Shown here: positions 34,128 to 45,849 of the stretch, piece after piece
Layout of the letters: every line of letters starts with the position of its first letter
How positions within the stretch are numbered: the stretch's first letter is position 1
NCBI GenBank assembly: GCA_905331475.1
Contig: CAJNYU010002640.1
Span: 1-64,000 of the forward strand
From: Rotaria socialis
Taxonomy: Eukaryota > Rotifera > Eurotatoria > Philodinida > Philodinidae
DNA length: 64,000 bases
Direction of reading: 5' to 3'
Made by a program: the position numbers and the translations under genes
The notes under the pieces: generated by a model
Database searches by the model: none
What the model was told of the DNA's origin: nothing
The model's input: the letters and a program-made list of their open reading frames with translations, nothing else

Positions 34128-37100
34128 TCATCGAACTATCGTCGTTGGCTGTTGTTTTATAGTCGATATATTATTTTTTACAAGATGCGAATGCATTGTC
34201 AATACATGTTTTGAAAAACGACTTCTCCCTTGAAGAATATCACCACATATTTTACAGCGAACACGTACATTTTCGTCATAATCGGATGGCTAAAAATGAA
34301 AAACAAATAATTCTATTAATTGTAAACATCATCGTTCTTTGTTTAAGTTTTGTTTCAATATTCTATATCTGCTTTTATAAGTTATTGGAAATAGTTGAAA
34401 ATAGTCAGATAGAATATGAATTTCACACACTTTATTAAAATATAAAACTATGCATTTTAAAAATCTTGCTATAAGTATTTCATTTGTGCGCGACAACTTC
34501 ATGTATTTGGAGAAGAATGAAAATAATCAACTGACTATTAGAGAATAACCATTTGTTTATATGAAATCTGTCTTTTGACATTCATCTTTTCTCAGGATAA
34601 TATATTACAACAATTGTATTTCATTTGAAAGAATTTAATTTTCTCATAAACATCTGTCTTGATATAAAATTGAAAGTTATAATTCGAAAATAAATTTTCC
34701 TGATGTTCTCATAAAGAAAATATTGTAAAATTAAAGTGTCTTCCTAAAACTATGCCCAAGATTTGGATTCTTTCTAGGCTATTCACAGCTCACTTCGATT
34801 TCTATGATACACATAGTTCTAACTCGAAAGCAAAAATGAATCTTATGGTAAATTTTCTTTCAAATTGCAGTATAGGGCACATTCATCGTGCTTACGTCCT
34901 ATTTTCTAAATTTCTAGCCAATTAAATGTTAAAACATCTGTCAGTCAATAGCTGATGCATGCATCGATACTCTTAAAAAAGAAACTTCAACATCAAGTTG
35001 TCAGTTCTCATCTTCCATAGTGCAATACACATAGCCATTTTTTATGAGCTATTCCAGAATTAAAACGGTTTAGGGTATACATTTAGAAAATTCAACATAA
35101 AATTCTGTTCTGCGAGTTTTAAAAGTATTATGGGAATTGATTTCATGCATAGAACTCGAACTCTAAAGCGATTTTCACGATGGAAATTTTTCCTTGTAAA
35201 AAGATCGTTCATCTCTTTGAATATGGTTTTTGCACTGAATTCAGTATAATACTTTATGTAACGCTAAAATAACAATCTAAAATTACCTGATGACCATTAG
35301 ATTTGTAAGTAACATTGCCATTTACAGATTTTTCTGAATGTTTCCTATTCGAGGATGGAATAGTTCTTTTCATTTGTGGTGGTGAATGGCATATAATAAT
35401 TTCTTCATCGTTTATTTTGGATTTTTCGTTCAAATTTTCAATATTATTCAATGATGGTATCGATTGTTGATCATGATTCAATATTTGAACATATTCAACC
35501 GAACTGCTAGATGCTTGTCGTTGTTTATGCAGATTTTTTTGTTTGGATTGATAGTTTTGCATAGGAGTAAGATTATCATCACTAGCATCATCATCATCAT
35601 CATCATTCTCTTGTTCCATATCATCCATAGTTGTCGTAATAGCAGTAGGTGATAGTGAATGTTTTGCCCGTCGTAGCTCACGTTGTCGGCGACGTTTTTC
35701 TGCTGATCGTTCAACTGCTAGAGTAATTGTTGGTGATATACTACGTTTTAATGCCGTTGTAGATTGTTGTCGTGAGTTTTTTGAAGATGTTCGAGTTGAT
35801 ACTGATGAATTACTTGACATAGAAGACAATGAACGTGCTAAAATAAAATAGACTTATTAAATGCTCTTCAAATAATAATAATTAACAGTAGTAGAATGAA
35901 AACTAATTTACCAAAGGTAGGCTTAGTTTTAGTTAAGATTTTTGTGGACAAAATTAAAGTAGATGAGGATTGTTCACCGGCAGCCACTTTTGTTTCATTC
36001 GTCTAAATAAAATTAATAGTAAGAAGATAGTGAAAAAAGACCTAATTAAACTTTTCATTTGATTACTTTAACTTGTTGGTCAATAGTTGAAAGAAGTTTT
36101 TTCTTCGATGGTGACGATGATAAATCATCGGAGAACGATGATATAACTCGTTTCAACGATAAACGTTTTTGATTTGTATTTAAACTTTCTTTAGATATTA
36201 TTGGACTATTATTCACCGTTGATTTATTTACCAATTTCGATACAATGGAACCATGTACAAATGGAGTACCTTTCGGTGTGATTGCTATCTTATATGGATA
36301 ATTTTTTATAAGTTTATTATAGGATGAAAGATGTTCTAAGCATAAATTAGCACATGTTCGATTTTCATGTTGACATGAAGGAAATATACAATCATATTGT
36401 TCTTGTTTTATGCGATGATATTCTTTAACTAATTGTTTATCAATAAGTCCAAAACTAGATGCTTGTTTAGATAATAAGAATTTTATTGATTCAATACTAT
36501 CGTCATCAGAAGAAGCAACATTTATAGTTAAGTTTTGTTCAACTTGTAAAACAATATCATAAAGAATATTTCGACAAAGATTATATTCATATTGTTCATG
36601 TTTATTTAATAAATGATATTCAAGTGTTCTTGAACATGGAAATGATAAAAAACATTGATGACATTGAAATAATTTTGATGATAAATCACCCAATGGTAAA
36701 CGTTTTTGTTCACAGGCAGTTTTAGTTATAAATGGAAATTGTTGTGTAGAAAAAGCAGTAACTAAATATGACGATATATAACTATAATCTGGTAGGTTAT
36801 CTTGAGAATAAGTTAAATGAAAACGTTGTTGATGATTTTTAAGTGCACGATGTGAACGAAATTTTGTATTACAATCTGGACAATAGATGGATTTATGTGA
36901 ATGAGACATATGAATATGATAATCAAGTCCGTAGCCACTAGCAAAGTGTTTTAAGCATTGTTGACACACGTAAGAAAAAGAAATAGAATGATTTTCGTTT
37001 AGATTATATTTGATTTCTTCAATAGACCTTGATGTCAACTAGAAATATAACAATAGTAATAAAAAGATTTAATTACCAACCAATATAATTTAGATAATAC

Positions 37101-37245
37101 CTACTACTTGGAGTAAACAATGATGATCTTCAATTAACAATAATGTATGTTCATTAAATGATAAAAATCGATTAAATGCTGTTTTTGATTGTCGTGTTAG
37201 TTGTTCGTTATCATCTTTACTGATGGAACGTAAAAACACATTCAT
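34128..37245 (-). CDS. C2H2 zinc-finger protein, four fingers, unknown target
   Basis: Five exons, minus strand: 37108-37245 (donor may be 37105), 36067-37038, 35912-36002, 35287-35837 and 34128-34289, joining in phase to 637 aa. Three C2H2 fingers lie in exon 2 (YVCQQC...H...H, IYCPDC..., FQCHQC...), each C-x2-C-x12-H-x4-H. A fourth of the same spacing (CKICGDILQGRSRFSKHVLTMH) is in the last exon, about 1 kb away. The end of exon 4 can be read through to a stop at 35254, but its donor CATCAG|GTAATT is in phase with the zinc-finger exon behind TTTTTAG, so I prefer the spliced form. Between the fingers are a basic RRRQRELRR stretch, an acidic Asp run and Ser-rich segments. Probably a nuclear DNA- or RNA-binding protein; no orthologue recognised. 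Confidence 0.72.
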
Positions 37246-38532
37246 GACGATAAAAATATTGTTGATAATCGGGCATTGGAGAGATATATATGTATAAATA
37301 TGTATATGAACAATCTATCGCAAGAAAGGAAAAAAAGCAAAATTTAAGAAATAAATAAGATTAAGATAGAAAAAATAAACTTTGAGATTCTAGCATTTCA
37401 ACAACAATAAGAATATGACTTTTTTTGTTTTTGCTCTGAACCTGAATACGACATCTGCAGTCGACCTCATCGCATCTCTAATTTATTGGAAAGAAGAATA
37501 AGAAGAAAAAAGTTTAGACTTACAGTTAGCACAGAAATTACCTTAAACTCAGTATGATATCCGTCATTGTTCGCTAATATAATAGATAATCTTCTCTGAT
37601 TCTATTGTTTTCTTATCGATAATTTCAACGAATATAATCTGCCCAAAGATAATACGAAAGGCGTAGAAATTAAAACAAACGAAAAAAAGCAAATAGAAAT
37701 GACACACAACAATAGAATGAACATTCTATCATAATTCGCTCAAATACATACATCCGCCAATGAATGGTGATGATTTTTGTATGCGCGTATTCTTAAATAG
37801 AACAGTAAATGTATGAAAAATGTAACGTTTGCTTTCGAACACACGATGAACACACAATAAAATTTTAGAATAAAATTAATATATTTTATTATATAAAAGC
37901 ATGATAAGATCCTATAAATAATTTATACATCTATCAATAATCGTTATCGTTTCATTCGCCGCCATGTTGCTTTTTTTGTATAATGTACCTCAATAATGAC
38001 GCTACATTACAGTACAACGCGATGTAGGCAAATGGATAGTCAAACAAAGTATTTTTCATATATTAGACAATCAAATTTCTATTATCGTAACAAAGATTTC
38101 GCCTTTTATGAAAGAAAACTAGAAATCAGTATGATTAGATGATCAGTGATAAAAAAAAGAATGCATTTTAAATCCATGCCGTGAACAGATGTTATTGTAA
38201 TCGAATAAATGCAAAAGAGTCTTGATATTTCAAAGTTGTTTCCACTTTTCTTTTTGTATTATACTTATTATTGAATACATGCTCAACAGTGATATGAGAG
38301 ACTATTGAAGCTGTTGCATTCTATTTTTCTCTTTCAACAAGTATATCATGACTTACAGTATAAATTCAGTTTCATTCATACTACTAAACAATTACTAAGA
38401 AACTCCTATAATAGAGATAATTATTGATGGCCCGCATATTTCAAAACTGACGTAATTAAAGCATATGATACAAGTTTTTAATAGTTATATTTCTTTTATT
38501 TCTTTAACAACACAGGCAACTACTTGAAAGTT
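37246..38532. other. Intergenic
   Basis: About 1.3 kb upstream of the zinc-finger gene and downstream of the eIF3j stop. AT-rich; no exon, RNA gene or notable repeat seen. Confidence 0.55.
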
Positions 38533-39299
38533 TTACATAAAATCGTCATCATAATCAGCTTCTTGCTCATAATCATGTTCCTCGTCACCAAAAGCGCCAA
38601 AGTCGGCTTGTCGGCCAGTCTTGAGTTGTGGTTTAACTTGTTTTTTAGTTTTTGCTTTTGCTTTTTTCTCACGCTCTTCGCTTTGTTTACGTAAAAATAC
38701 TGCTTGTAATGTTGCTTGCAAATGTTTAACACCGTCAATTGACATCGATTTGGTGATCCCAGTTAGAAAATCATCAATAAATTCAGAATAGAATTCAGAC
38801 TTCGATAAATTTTCAAGACGATTATACAGACGAAAACTGTAATTAAGAAATTCTTCTTTTGTTACTAAATTAATATTTTCTAATGAATGATGTTCACTAT
38901 CATTTTCAACTAATTCGGATATCATATCTAATTTATCTTGTTCTTGTTGTATTTCTCTTCGTTTTTGTATTTGATCAAGTTCATCAGGTGTATAATCTCT
39001 ATCTGGCTCTTGTACAAGTTTTTGAGCGTCTTCATTGTCGGTAGTCTTTTTTTTATTTGTCTTAGATTTACTTGTTGATGCTGGTTTCACTACTTGTTTT
39101 GGTTTTTCTTCGATTTCTGGCTAAAGAAGGAGAATTTTTTAATGATCAAACAAAATGAATAATTCAAATGAACAAACAAAATGAATAATTCAAATGAACA
39201 AACTTTTTCATCTAATGCAGTTTCCCAATCTGCAGGAGCGTCATCGTCGTCTTTTACTTCAGCAGTGATTATACTATTGTCTTGCCAATGATCAGCCAT
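38533..39299 (-). CDS. EIF3J: Translation initiation factor eIF3 subunit J
   Basis: Two exons, 39204-39299 and 38533-39120, give 227 aa, slightly shorter than vertebrate eIF3j. The N-terminus is acidic with the family motif DWETALDE split by the intron. A Lys-rich linker leads to the conserved helical core (EEFLNYSFRLYNRLENLSKS, then ITKSMSIDGVKHLQATLQAV). The tail has the typical KTGRQADFGAFGDEE and ends in Asp/Tyr residues. eIF3j binds the 40S decoding centre and modulates mRNA recruitment and recycling. The donor GTTTGT is weak, but frame and protein continuity fix it. Confidence 0.93.
39148..39199. repeat. Perfect 26 bp tandem duplication in the eIF3j intron
   Basis: Units 39148-39173 and 39174-39199 are identical, and a third starts and breaks off after a few bases beside the splice donor. 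The duplication lies wholly within the only intron of the eIF3j gene and lengthens it to 83 bp. Its identity points to a recent event or an assembly slip. Confidence 0.85.
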
Positions 39300-40052
39300 G
39301 ATCAAATGAAATTATAAATTTCAAATCTAGAATAACAAACAGTACGAATAAACGAGATCATTCGCCAAGTTAAAAATTCATAATAAAATAGAATTATTCC
39401 ACTTTTTTTATTATCTCAATAATTGTTTGATAGCTATAAATAGAAAAACCAATTGGATAGTTTGCTCGGATATTACTTATTTTTGTGTACATTGTAATTC
39501 GCTTGTTTTCAAAATCTTCTAGACAATCTTAGTTTTCCATAGTTTACACAAAATTTTCAGATTCGACTCAATTCCATTACTGGTGTTCCATGTAAAACAG
39601 AAGCGCAATAATGCAATTTGCAACTGGAATCAATGACTATTGTCCATGTTGTTATCAGAATAAAAGGTCTTCTTATAGGCTCTATTCTTTCGAAATAATC
39701 TTTCGATACAATACAATATTTAGCTTCGAATTAACCAATCACATTGCGTGATCCAGCATTATTTGGTTGGGTCCTAAGTTGTAGCTTATCATATGCAATT
39801 AGAACCAATAGAATCGCTGTCCAATGTTTACTCTCATCCATCCAATCAGTGTTTGACATAAAATAGCTGTTGTATGTATGCTAATTATGTGATTTGTGCG
39901 AAACGAATTAGAAATATTTTTTTAAGAATCCTTCTATACTATATTAACTGTAATGCTAGTGCTCAACTAATATTTAAATATTATTTAGGATAAAACTATT
40001 AAAAGTTAATAGCCTTCTATTTTAGAAAATGACTCAAAAATTCAGTTGAGAT

Positions 40053-40310
40053 CCCAGGTGGAAAAAACGGCCCGTAAACGGCATAAAAACGATGTAAAAC
40101 GTTAAAAAACGGCGCCGTTTTCCGTCAGCTCGGAAAACGAAGAGAATAATGTTAAAAAGCGATGCCCGTTTTCTAGCAAAAAAACGGCCCGTAAAACGAG
40201 CTGACGGATTACGGCGAAATAGGGTGAAAATTAATGCCGTTTTATATCGTTTTATAGCCGTTTCAGGCCGTTTCCGATGGCCTTTCAGGCGACCGGATGA
40301 TCCTCCTGGG
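40053..40310. mobile_element. Degenerate CCCAGG-ended element (element 3)
   Basis: Starts CCCAGGTGGAAAAAACGG and ends in CCTGGG with an inward CCGG block. The TA flanks are no longer visible. The core is crowded with AAAACGG and CCGTTTT words in both orientations. Compared with element 2 the end motif is kept but the core differs. Confidence 0.55.
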
Positions 40311-40351
40311 GACGTTAAATTACAGAAAGAATTAAAATTTTCTCATATCTT

Positions 40352-40451
40352 CCCAGGTGAATGCAACCGATACTGAATCCGATCGGAGCTTATAAAACTC
40401 GACGAGTCGACAACGTCTTATGGGACTCCGGGTTGAGGAATTACTAACCGA
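40352..40451. mobile_element. Fragment of a CCCAGGTGAATG element (relative of element 5)
   Basis: About 100 bp beginning CCCAGGTGAATG and carrying AAAACTCGACGAG closely match the reverse complement of 42230-42334, the right half of element 5. It stops at a new CCCAG end at 40458, so it was truncated or overwritten by another insertion. Confidence 0.65.
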
Positions 40452-40457
40452 TCCCTA

Positions 40458-40585
40458 CCCAGTCAAACAAATCTCTAAATAAAACGCGTTAAAACGCTGC
40501 TTTAACGATAGACAATCGTAAAAACGCCGTTTTTTCAATTTTTGAACGCATGTTAACGCGTTGCAACAATTAAGCGTTAAAATAT
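40458..40585. mobile_element. Fragment with CCCAGTCAAAC end and AACGCGTTAAAACGC motifs
   Basis: Preceded by TA (40456-40457), it begins CCCAGTCAAACAAATCTC and has inverted ACGCGTT/AACGCG and AAAACGC/GCGTTAAAA words. No matching right end was found nearby; the boundary at about 40585 is a guess. Confidence 0.4.
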
Positions 40586-40878
40586 GTAGCTTTGTTTTTA
40601 GATTTATTCATTAACAACCCAGATTACACGAATTTTTATGGGTGCCTTTCTTAACACGTTTTATTATGTCCAACATTTACTAATTATTTCTATTTTTTCT
40701 GAAGCAACTTAGCTTCTTTTAACTACTTAATTCGAACCTGGAAATTAGCATAAAGGGAATATATCTTTTAAAATTAACTTAAGCGTTTAAATACATCTGA
40801 TATGTTGTCAAACTTTCTATGCGAACAAACGATCATTGCGTTGAAGAAATATTACAAAACATCTGAACTGTTTGACTC

Positions 40879-41769
40879 CTATACAGATGTTAGAATATGT
40901 AGGTCCTCATCATTCAAGATATCAATTGTTTGTAAATCCTTTTTGATAAAACTGAAATTCGATGCTGATATACGTGTGATGTCGCGTAGGTGTCCATATT
41001 CATTTTCCTTGTATTTAACTATACTTCCTCTGATAAATGATCTAGAAGTTAATGGTATAGGAACTGAAACAGTTGAACATAGATGCATAGTAAAAGATAA
41101 AAAAAACAAGCGTAAATGAGAAAAACAGTAGCCTTTTAACGTTTTTATGTGGATTCTAGACGATTTGGAAATAGATGGAATTCAAAAACAGAATTCAGCT
41201 TTTCATGTAATCGATAAGCAACTTTTTCTTGTATTGCATTATAATGAATAGAAACGATGCTTCGTGGTTTTGTTAACATTGCAAAAATAAAGAAATCATT
41301 TGTGTATTCCGTCCCATTAAGTGAAAAGGAACCATAACCACTAATTTTCGCTTGATCCACAATGAATAAAATTTCGTCGGTATGCTTGAGTTTGACAATT
41401 CCTGCAATTATACCGAGATGAAGATTATTTGATTCATCAGCATAAACCACAGTTGAATTATCCACTTGTTTATTTGTTGGACAATGTATCTTGAATGCTA
41501 CATCTTTAGCAATGTATGATGAATAATGAGTGAATATGCCCCTTGTCATATGTGGTCTCGAGATACGTAGCTACATGTAAAAGTTTAACAGATGTTTGAT
41601 GAGCAAAATGAGGCTGAATATTTTGATTGATGGAAGTTGGTATCACTTGTCGCTTTGAGCAAAACATTTGATGTATGAGTAGAGCAATTTTTGGATGAAA
41701 CAATGGCTTCTTGAGAATAGTAGTAGCATAAGATGTTAGTTCCAAATTGTTCACAAGCTCAGGTATCAT
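40879..41769 (-). pseudogene. Broken transposon-type ORF (three frame-shifted segments)
   Basis: On the minus strand, segments 41506-41769, 41145-41549 and 40879-41109 read in sequence but in different frames or past stops. The middle segment (YADESNNLHLGII, then IHYNAIQEKVAYR, ending FPNRLEST) aligns by eye with the segment at 44820-45089 (LKFGIIDKFIV, then IEYSQIVEK, ending LPNITESS). Both therefore look like copies of one multi-copy protein with a Pro-Asn-x-x-Glu-Ser-Ser/Thr ending, typical of repeat-associated ORFs. Its function is unknown. Whether it belongs to the surrounding CCCAG elements is not established. Confidence 0.55.
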
Positions 41770-41979
41770 TACGGACGAGCCATATATTGATTTTACGATT
41801 GATCCTAATTAGCAAAAAAACAACAATACACTAGATATGCACACGTTTTCATTGTCGAACAAGAACTTATGTCAAAATGAGTCGAAAAACGTGACAAGAT
41901 GCACCCATCGTCTGTCTCGTGGAATGTAGACACCAGAGATATCCATGCTGGAGTCACTGCTGCAACACCACAGCATCTA

Positions 41980-42334
41980 CCCAGGACTAGCAATCCCATA
42001 GTTGAATCCAACCAGATTCAATCGGATTTCGATCGGTTCCTGCAAGATTCTAAGTAAATTCGGGTTGTGAACCCACTCACGGATCCCTAGTGTTGGAATC
42101 CGATCGATTCTTGCAGGAACCAGTCAAAGCCTGATAGGTTTCTTTAGGGTCTCGTTGGAATCGAACTCCTGAAATTCCTATCGAACTCGGTAGTTGCAGT
42201 TGGTCGGATGTTCACCGGATTCCAACACTTGGGATCCGTTAGTAGTTTCTCAACCAGGAATCCCATGGGGCTTTGTCGGCTCGTCGAGTTTTGTAAGATC
42301 CGATCAGATTCGGTATCGGATTCATTCACCTGGG
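41980..42334. mobile_element. TA-flanked CCCAGG element (element 5)
   Basis: A 355 bp unit starting CCCAGGACTAGCAATCCCA and ending CATTCACCTGGG, with TA at 41978-41979 and 42335-42336. The core is built of GAATC, GGATT and GATCGG words in both orientations, unlike the ACGG words of element 2. It directly abuts element 6 with only TATA between them. Confidence 0.7.
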
Positions 42335-42338
42335 TATA

Positions 42339-42739
42339 CCCTGGTCGAAGAAAACGATCAGTAAACGGTCGTATACAATACAAATACGGTCGTATGTTCT
42401 ATAGAATACGATAATATTACGCCGACTGTTCGAGGTTTTACGACTGATATACGGTGTCCGTGTATGGCCGTAATACTTCCCTTGTTAAAACGCCTTAATT
42501 CAGCTTAAAACGACCGTTTACGGTCAGTGTTTCTAACAGCAGGTGTACACAGCAAAAGCAAAATGTGCGGAACACCTGCTGTCTTTGAAATACACTTTGC
42601 TTTTTGCTGGGAAAACGTGCAAAATATTCAAAATATATAGGTAAACTGTGGATATACAATTTGCTCAAAATTTCTATTAGAAGCACTGTTTACGGTAATA
42701 CTCCGCCGGTTTACGGTGGTCCGTTTTGATCGACCAGGG
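42339..42739. mobile_element. CCCTGGTCGA-ended element (element 6)
   Basis: A 401 bp unit starting CCCTGGTCGAAGAAAACG and ending CGTTTTGATCGACCAGGG. TA precedes it, while CA follows. The right end is nearly the same as the left end of element 2 apart from CCCT for CCCA. The core has TACGG and CCGTAA words and an internal inverted pair around CAGCAGGTGT (about 42537-42586). Confidence 0.7.
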
Positions 42740-44082
42740 CAGTTTCAACGTGATTTCAACCGTTTAGATTTTGGAACCATAAACATTTACGTATCCATAT
42801 TAAATATGATTATCGACGACTACATCCAAATCGGACGCTGATATCATATAGATATATCGAGCTCGACGAGTTGATTGTTGTAAATTAATATTCGATATAT
42901 ATGCGTAAGAATGTTAAGTAAAAATTTTGGTTTCTAAACGGAAAGATAAATGATAACCTCAAATCGATGATGTCAGTGGGATCTAGGAATGGACCATTTT
43001 AGATGACTTACTTGAGACATCAGCAGCAAGTTTTAAGCATATTTTTAGCGGAATTCAGCAGTACTCATTTAAAATATATAAGACTATATGGTATCAATAA
43101 ATGGATTAGATTAAGCTATAAGTACAACAAAATGAATTTGAGATATCAAAAAAGTTAGTACGATGAAACCGGCACGGATATACTGTTACATGGAAGTGTT
43201 TGGGGGAGAGAAAAAAACGATACTGGGAAATTTTCAAAAGTCAAATTATTTTTATGTATTGAATCAATGTTTCTTTTACTCTTTCCTTCATTGTATTGAT
43301 TTTTTTTCTGTAAAAAAGCACAACTTCATCTGTAAAATTATTTTTCAATGTTGTCTTCATCTTCAATATTAGTTTATATCATTCATCATGTCACTTGTCA
43401 TTAATCATTCATTCAGTTGTCTTTGAACGTTTCCCTTCTACCACCGATCGATTGTTACAATGACAACAGTCACAATATAACAAAGACATACCTTTTTGAT
43501 CGCCAGATACAAGAGTAACTCTATTAGAGCAGTAAAAGAAAACCTTTGAAAAGAAAATGATACGTTTTTAGAAATGTGATTGCAACAAATTCTACCCAGT
43601 GAAAAATATTCCAAAAATAAAACGGCTAAGAATGCGTTCCAAAAAAAGGAAGCCCTTTTTTTAAGAAAAGAAAGCGTTCCAGTATAGATGGAAAGCGTTC
43701 CAAAATGGAACGGTCAAGAAAGCATTCTGCTACTGTTGGAACGCTTTCCATTCTGGGAAAAGAAAGCTCCTAGTTCTTTGGAAAGCGTTCCATTTATTTC
43801 CAACTCAGAACGGCAAAGAACACATTTAGCAACTTCTATGATTTTTCCGCACCTACAAGAAAAATTTCGTATACTTGTAGAACATGTTCCTGACCTTTTT
43901 CCTTTTCGAACGCAAATAAAAGTTTCTATGATTTGAGGAAAGCATTCACACTAATTATTATCAAGCGAACGTTTGAAATCATATTCTAAATCATGCAAAA
44001 TTTTATTTGAATATTCAACTACTTTCCTCTCCACGTTTCTATCTAATCACCTATTAACACCGTTACCTATCTAGCCGTCTAT

Positions 44083-44470
44083 CCGTTTCCCATTTACCTA
44101 CCTAGCTACCTAGCTATCTAACTAACTACCTAGCTACCTACCTATCTAATTAACTACCTATCTAGCTATCTAACTAACTATCTAACTACCTACCTACCTA
44201 TCTATCTAACTACCTACCTATCTAGCTATCTAACTACTTTACCTACCTATCTATCTAACTATTTACCTACCTATCTATCTAACTACTTACCTACTTCTCT
44301 ACCTATCTACCTACTTAACTATGTAGCTATCTATCTACTTACCTATCTGGCTAACTAACTACTTACCTACTTATCTATCTAACAACTTACCTACCTATCT
44401 AACTACCTATCTAGCTGTCTAACTACTTACCTACCTATATAGCTCTCTAACTACTTGCCGACCTCTCTAA
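44083..44470. repeat. CTAC/CTAT/CTAA tetranucleotide satellite
   Basis: About 390 bp of four-base units, mostly CTAC, CTAT and CTAA with occasional CTAG. It lies inside element 7 and has no coding capacity. The irregular mix suggests age or repeated slippage. Confidence 0.9.
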
Positions 44471-44819
44471 GTGCCAAATTAATTCCTTCATATTCACCTA
44501 TTTATTTAACTACTTGTCTCCCTATTAATTTATTGCATATTCAAATATCGATTTGTATACTCCACTAATTATTTAGCTTCTATGTTAAACTTATACTTAA
44601 CCTCTTCCAGATCAGTTTCAATCGTGGCACACGACACTTCTGTTATGCATCTGTATCATATGTGAAAATTATTGTGTTTAAATTCATGTTCTACATATGT
44701 ATCGAAATAATTGGACGATGATGACATCTATTTATTACTATACTAATCAGCGTATCACTTCCATTTTACGATCCATTATTCGTCTTTATAATTCTATTTC
44801 GTAAAAAAAATATTTCTAG

Positions 44820-45089
44820 ATTGAAATTTGGTATAATCGATAAATTTATTGTTTGTGAACGTGTAAAAAAACAATTATTTATTCACGTTTATGAACTAGA
44901 AGATGAATATTCTGATTCTGTAACCGTAAATAATATCATTGTTGAAAATTCAAATACAGCCATTGGAAGAATAAATTTTGACGTTTCAATACAAATTGAA
45001 TATTCACAAATTGTAGAAAAGGTTTTTTTCTTCAACAAGATGAGAAATTTTTCTTTGTTCGCTTGCCAAATATAACTGAATCATCTTAA
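44820..45089 (+). pseudogene. Frame-shifted 3' fragment of a repeat-associated ORF inside element 7
   Basis: Behind an acceptor-like TATTTCTAG the frame reads LKFGIIDKFIVCERVKKQ and runs to IEYSQIVEK. The protein then continues in another frame, after a one-base slip in a T run near 45020, as QQDEKFFFVRLPNITESS and stops at 45087-45089. Its ending and layout match the broken ORF at 41145-41549. Only the last exon is recognisable, since upstream lies the satellite. Probably dead. Confidence 0.55.
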
Positions 45090-45849
45090 TACTCCTTTCA
45101 TTTTTTTATTTTCATGCATAAAATGTTGATGATTCTTTTGATTATATTGTGAATAAAAATATCTCTATATTATTAATTAACCCTCGGTCGTAATAATGGA
45201 TACTTATAATACAAACTAAAAAATTATGGTGATCTATATTCATCTAACAAAAGTCACTCAGAAAAAAATTTATTGATTTGAGAAAGTACAGGAACGTAGG
45301 TTGTGGTCTTGAAAATTTATTCTCAATGTAGTATAATGCGTTCCATAGTCTTATGAAACAGACGAGAACGCGTTCCATTATTTTAAAAATTATTCTTAAC
45401 TTAGAAGAAAGTTTCATGTATTGTTTGGAGTGATCGAGCACGCATTCTTCTTGTTTATGAATTATTCTATTCCACTGAAAAAAATTCGTCAGTATCTTGG
45501 AATCTGTTCTTAAACGACTCTAAAAGGAACGTCACAGAATACGATATCGGCTTTACAGAATCCGTTCTCTGACTTTCGAAAATAGAATGAAAAGGAATCA
45601 TCAAACAAGGTTAGAGAATGATTCAGAACGGTTTCCATTCCTTTGAAGGACAATTCTGAAAAGGAAGGAAAGCTTTCTACAATAGAATGGAACGGTGAAG
45701 AATGCGTTCCCTCAAATGTAGAACGTGTTCTTGTTGAGTATGAAAGTATTTATCAAAGTATAGAAAGCGTTCTCTAAAGAAAGGAACGCTTTCTAGTTGA
45801 CAAGGAACTCCGTCTTGTCCGTTCTTTTTTTGGAATATTTTTCACTGGG

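Larger units (their letters stand above)
39300..43594. other. Repeat island without host genes (left part)
   Basis: About 4.3 kb with no intact gene. It holds CCCAG/CCCTG-ended elements and fragments at 40053-40310, 40352-40451, 40458-40585, 41980-42334 and 42339-42739, plus a broken minus-strand ORF at 40879-41769. The first 700 bp would include the eIF3j promoter. The stretch 42740-43594 shows nothing recognisable. Confidence 0.55.
43595..45849. mobile_element. 2.26 kb TA-flanked element with CCCAGTGAAAAATATTCC ends (element 7)
   Basis: A perfect inverted repeat of at least 23 bp (CCCAGTGAAAAATATTCC plus an A run) bounds 2255 bp, flanked by TA at 43593-43594 and 45850-45851. Both ends carry an array of GCGTTCC/GGAACGC words (at least eight copies in 43630-43800 and 45330-45790), as expected of subterminal transposase-binding sites. 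Inside are a 390 bp CTAC/CTAT satellite and a frame-shifted 3' fragment of a repeat-type ORF. The transposase itself is absent, so the copy cannot move unaided. Confidence 0.8.

Noticed and set aside
34196-34438. Plus-strand frame encoding a small hydrophobic peptide
   Set aside because: It overlaps in antisense the better-supported zinc-finger exon and its upstream intron, and has no ATG at its start.
42144-42414. Opposing open frames in elements 5 and 6
   Set aside because: They cross the element borders and follow the repeated words, so they are by-products of the repeat structure.
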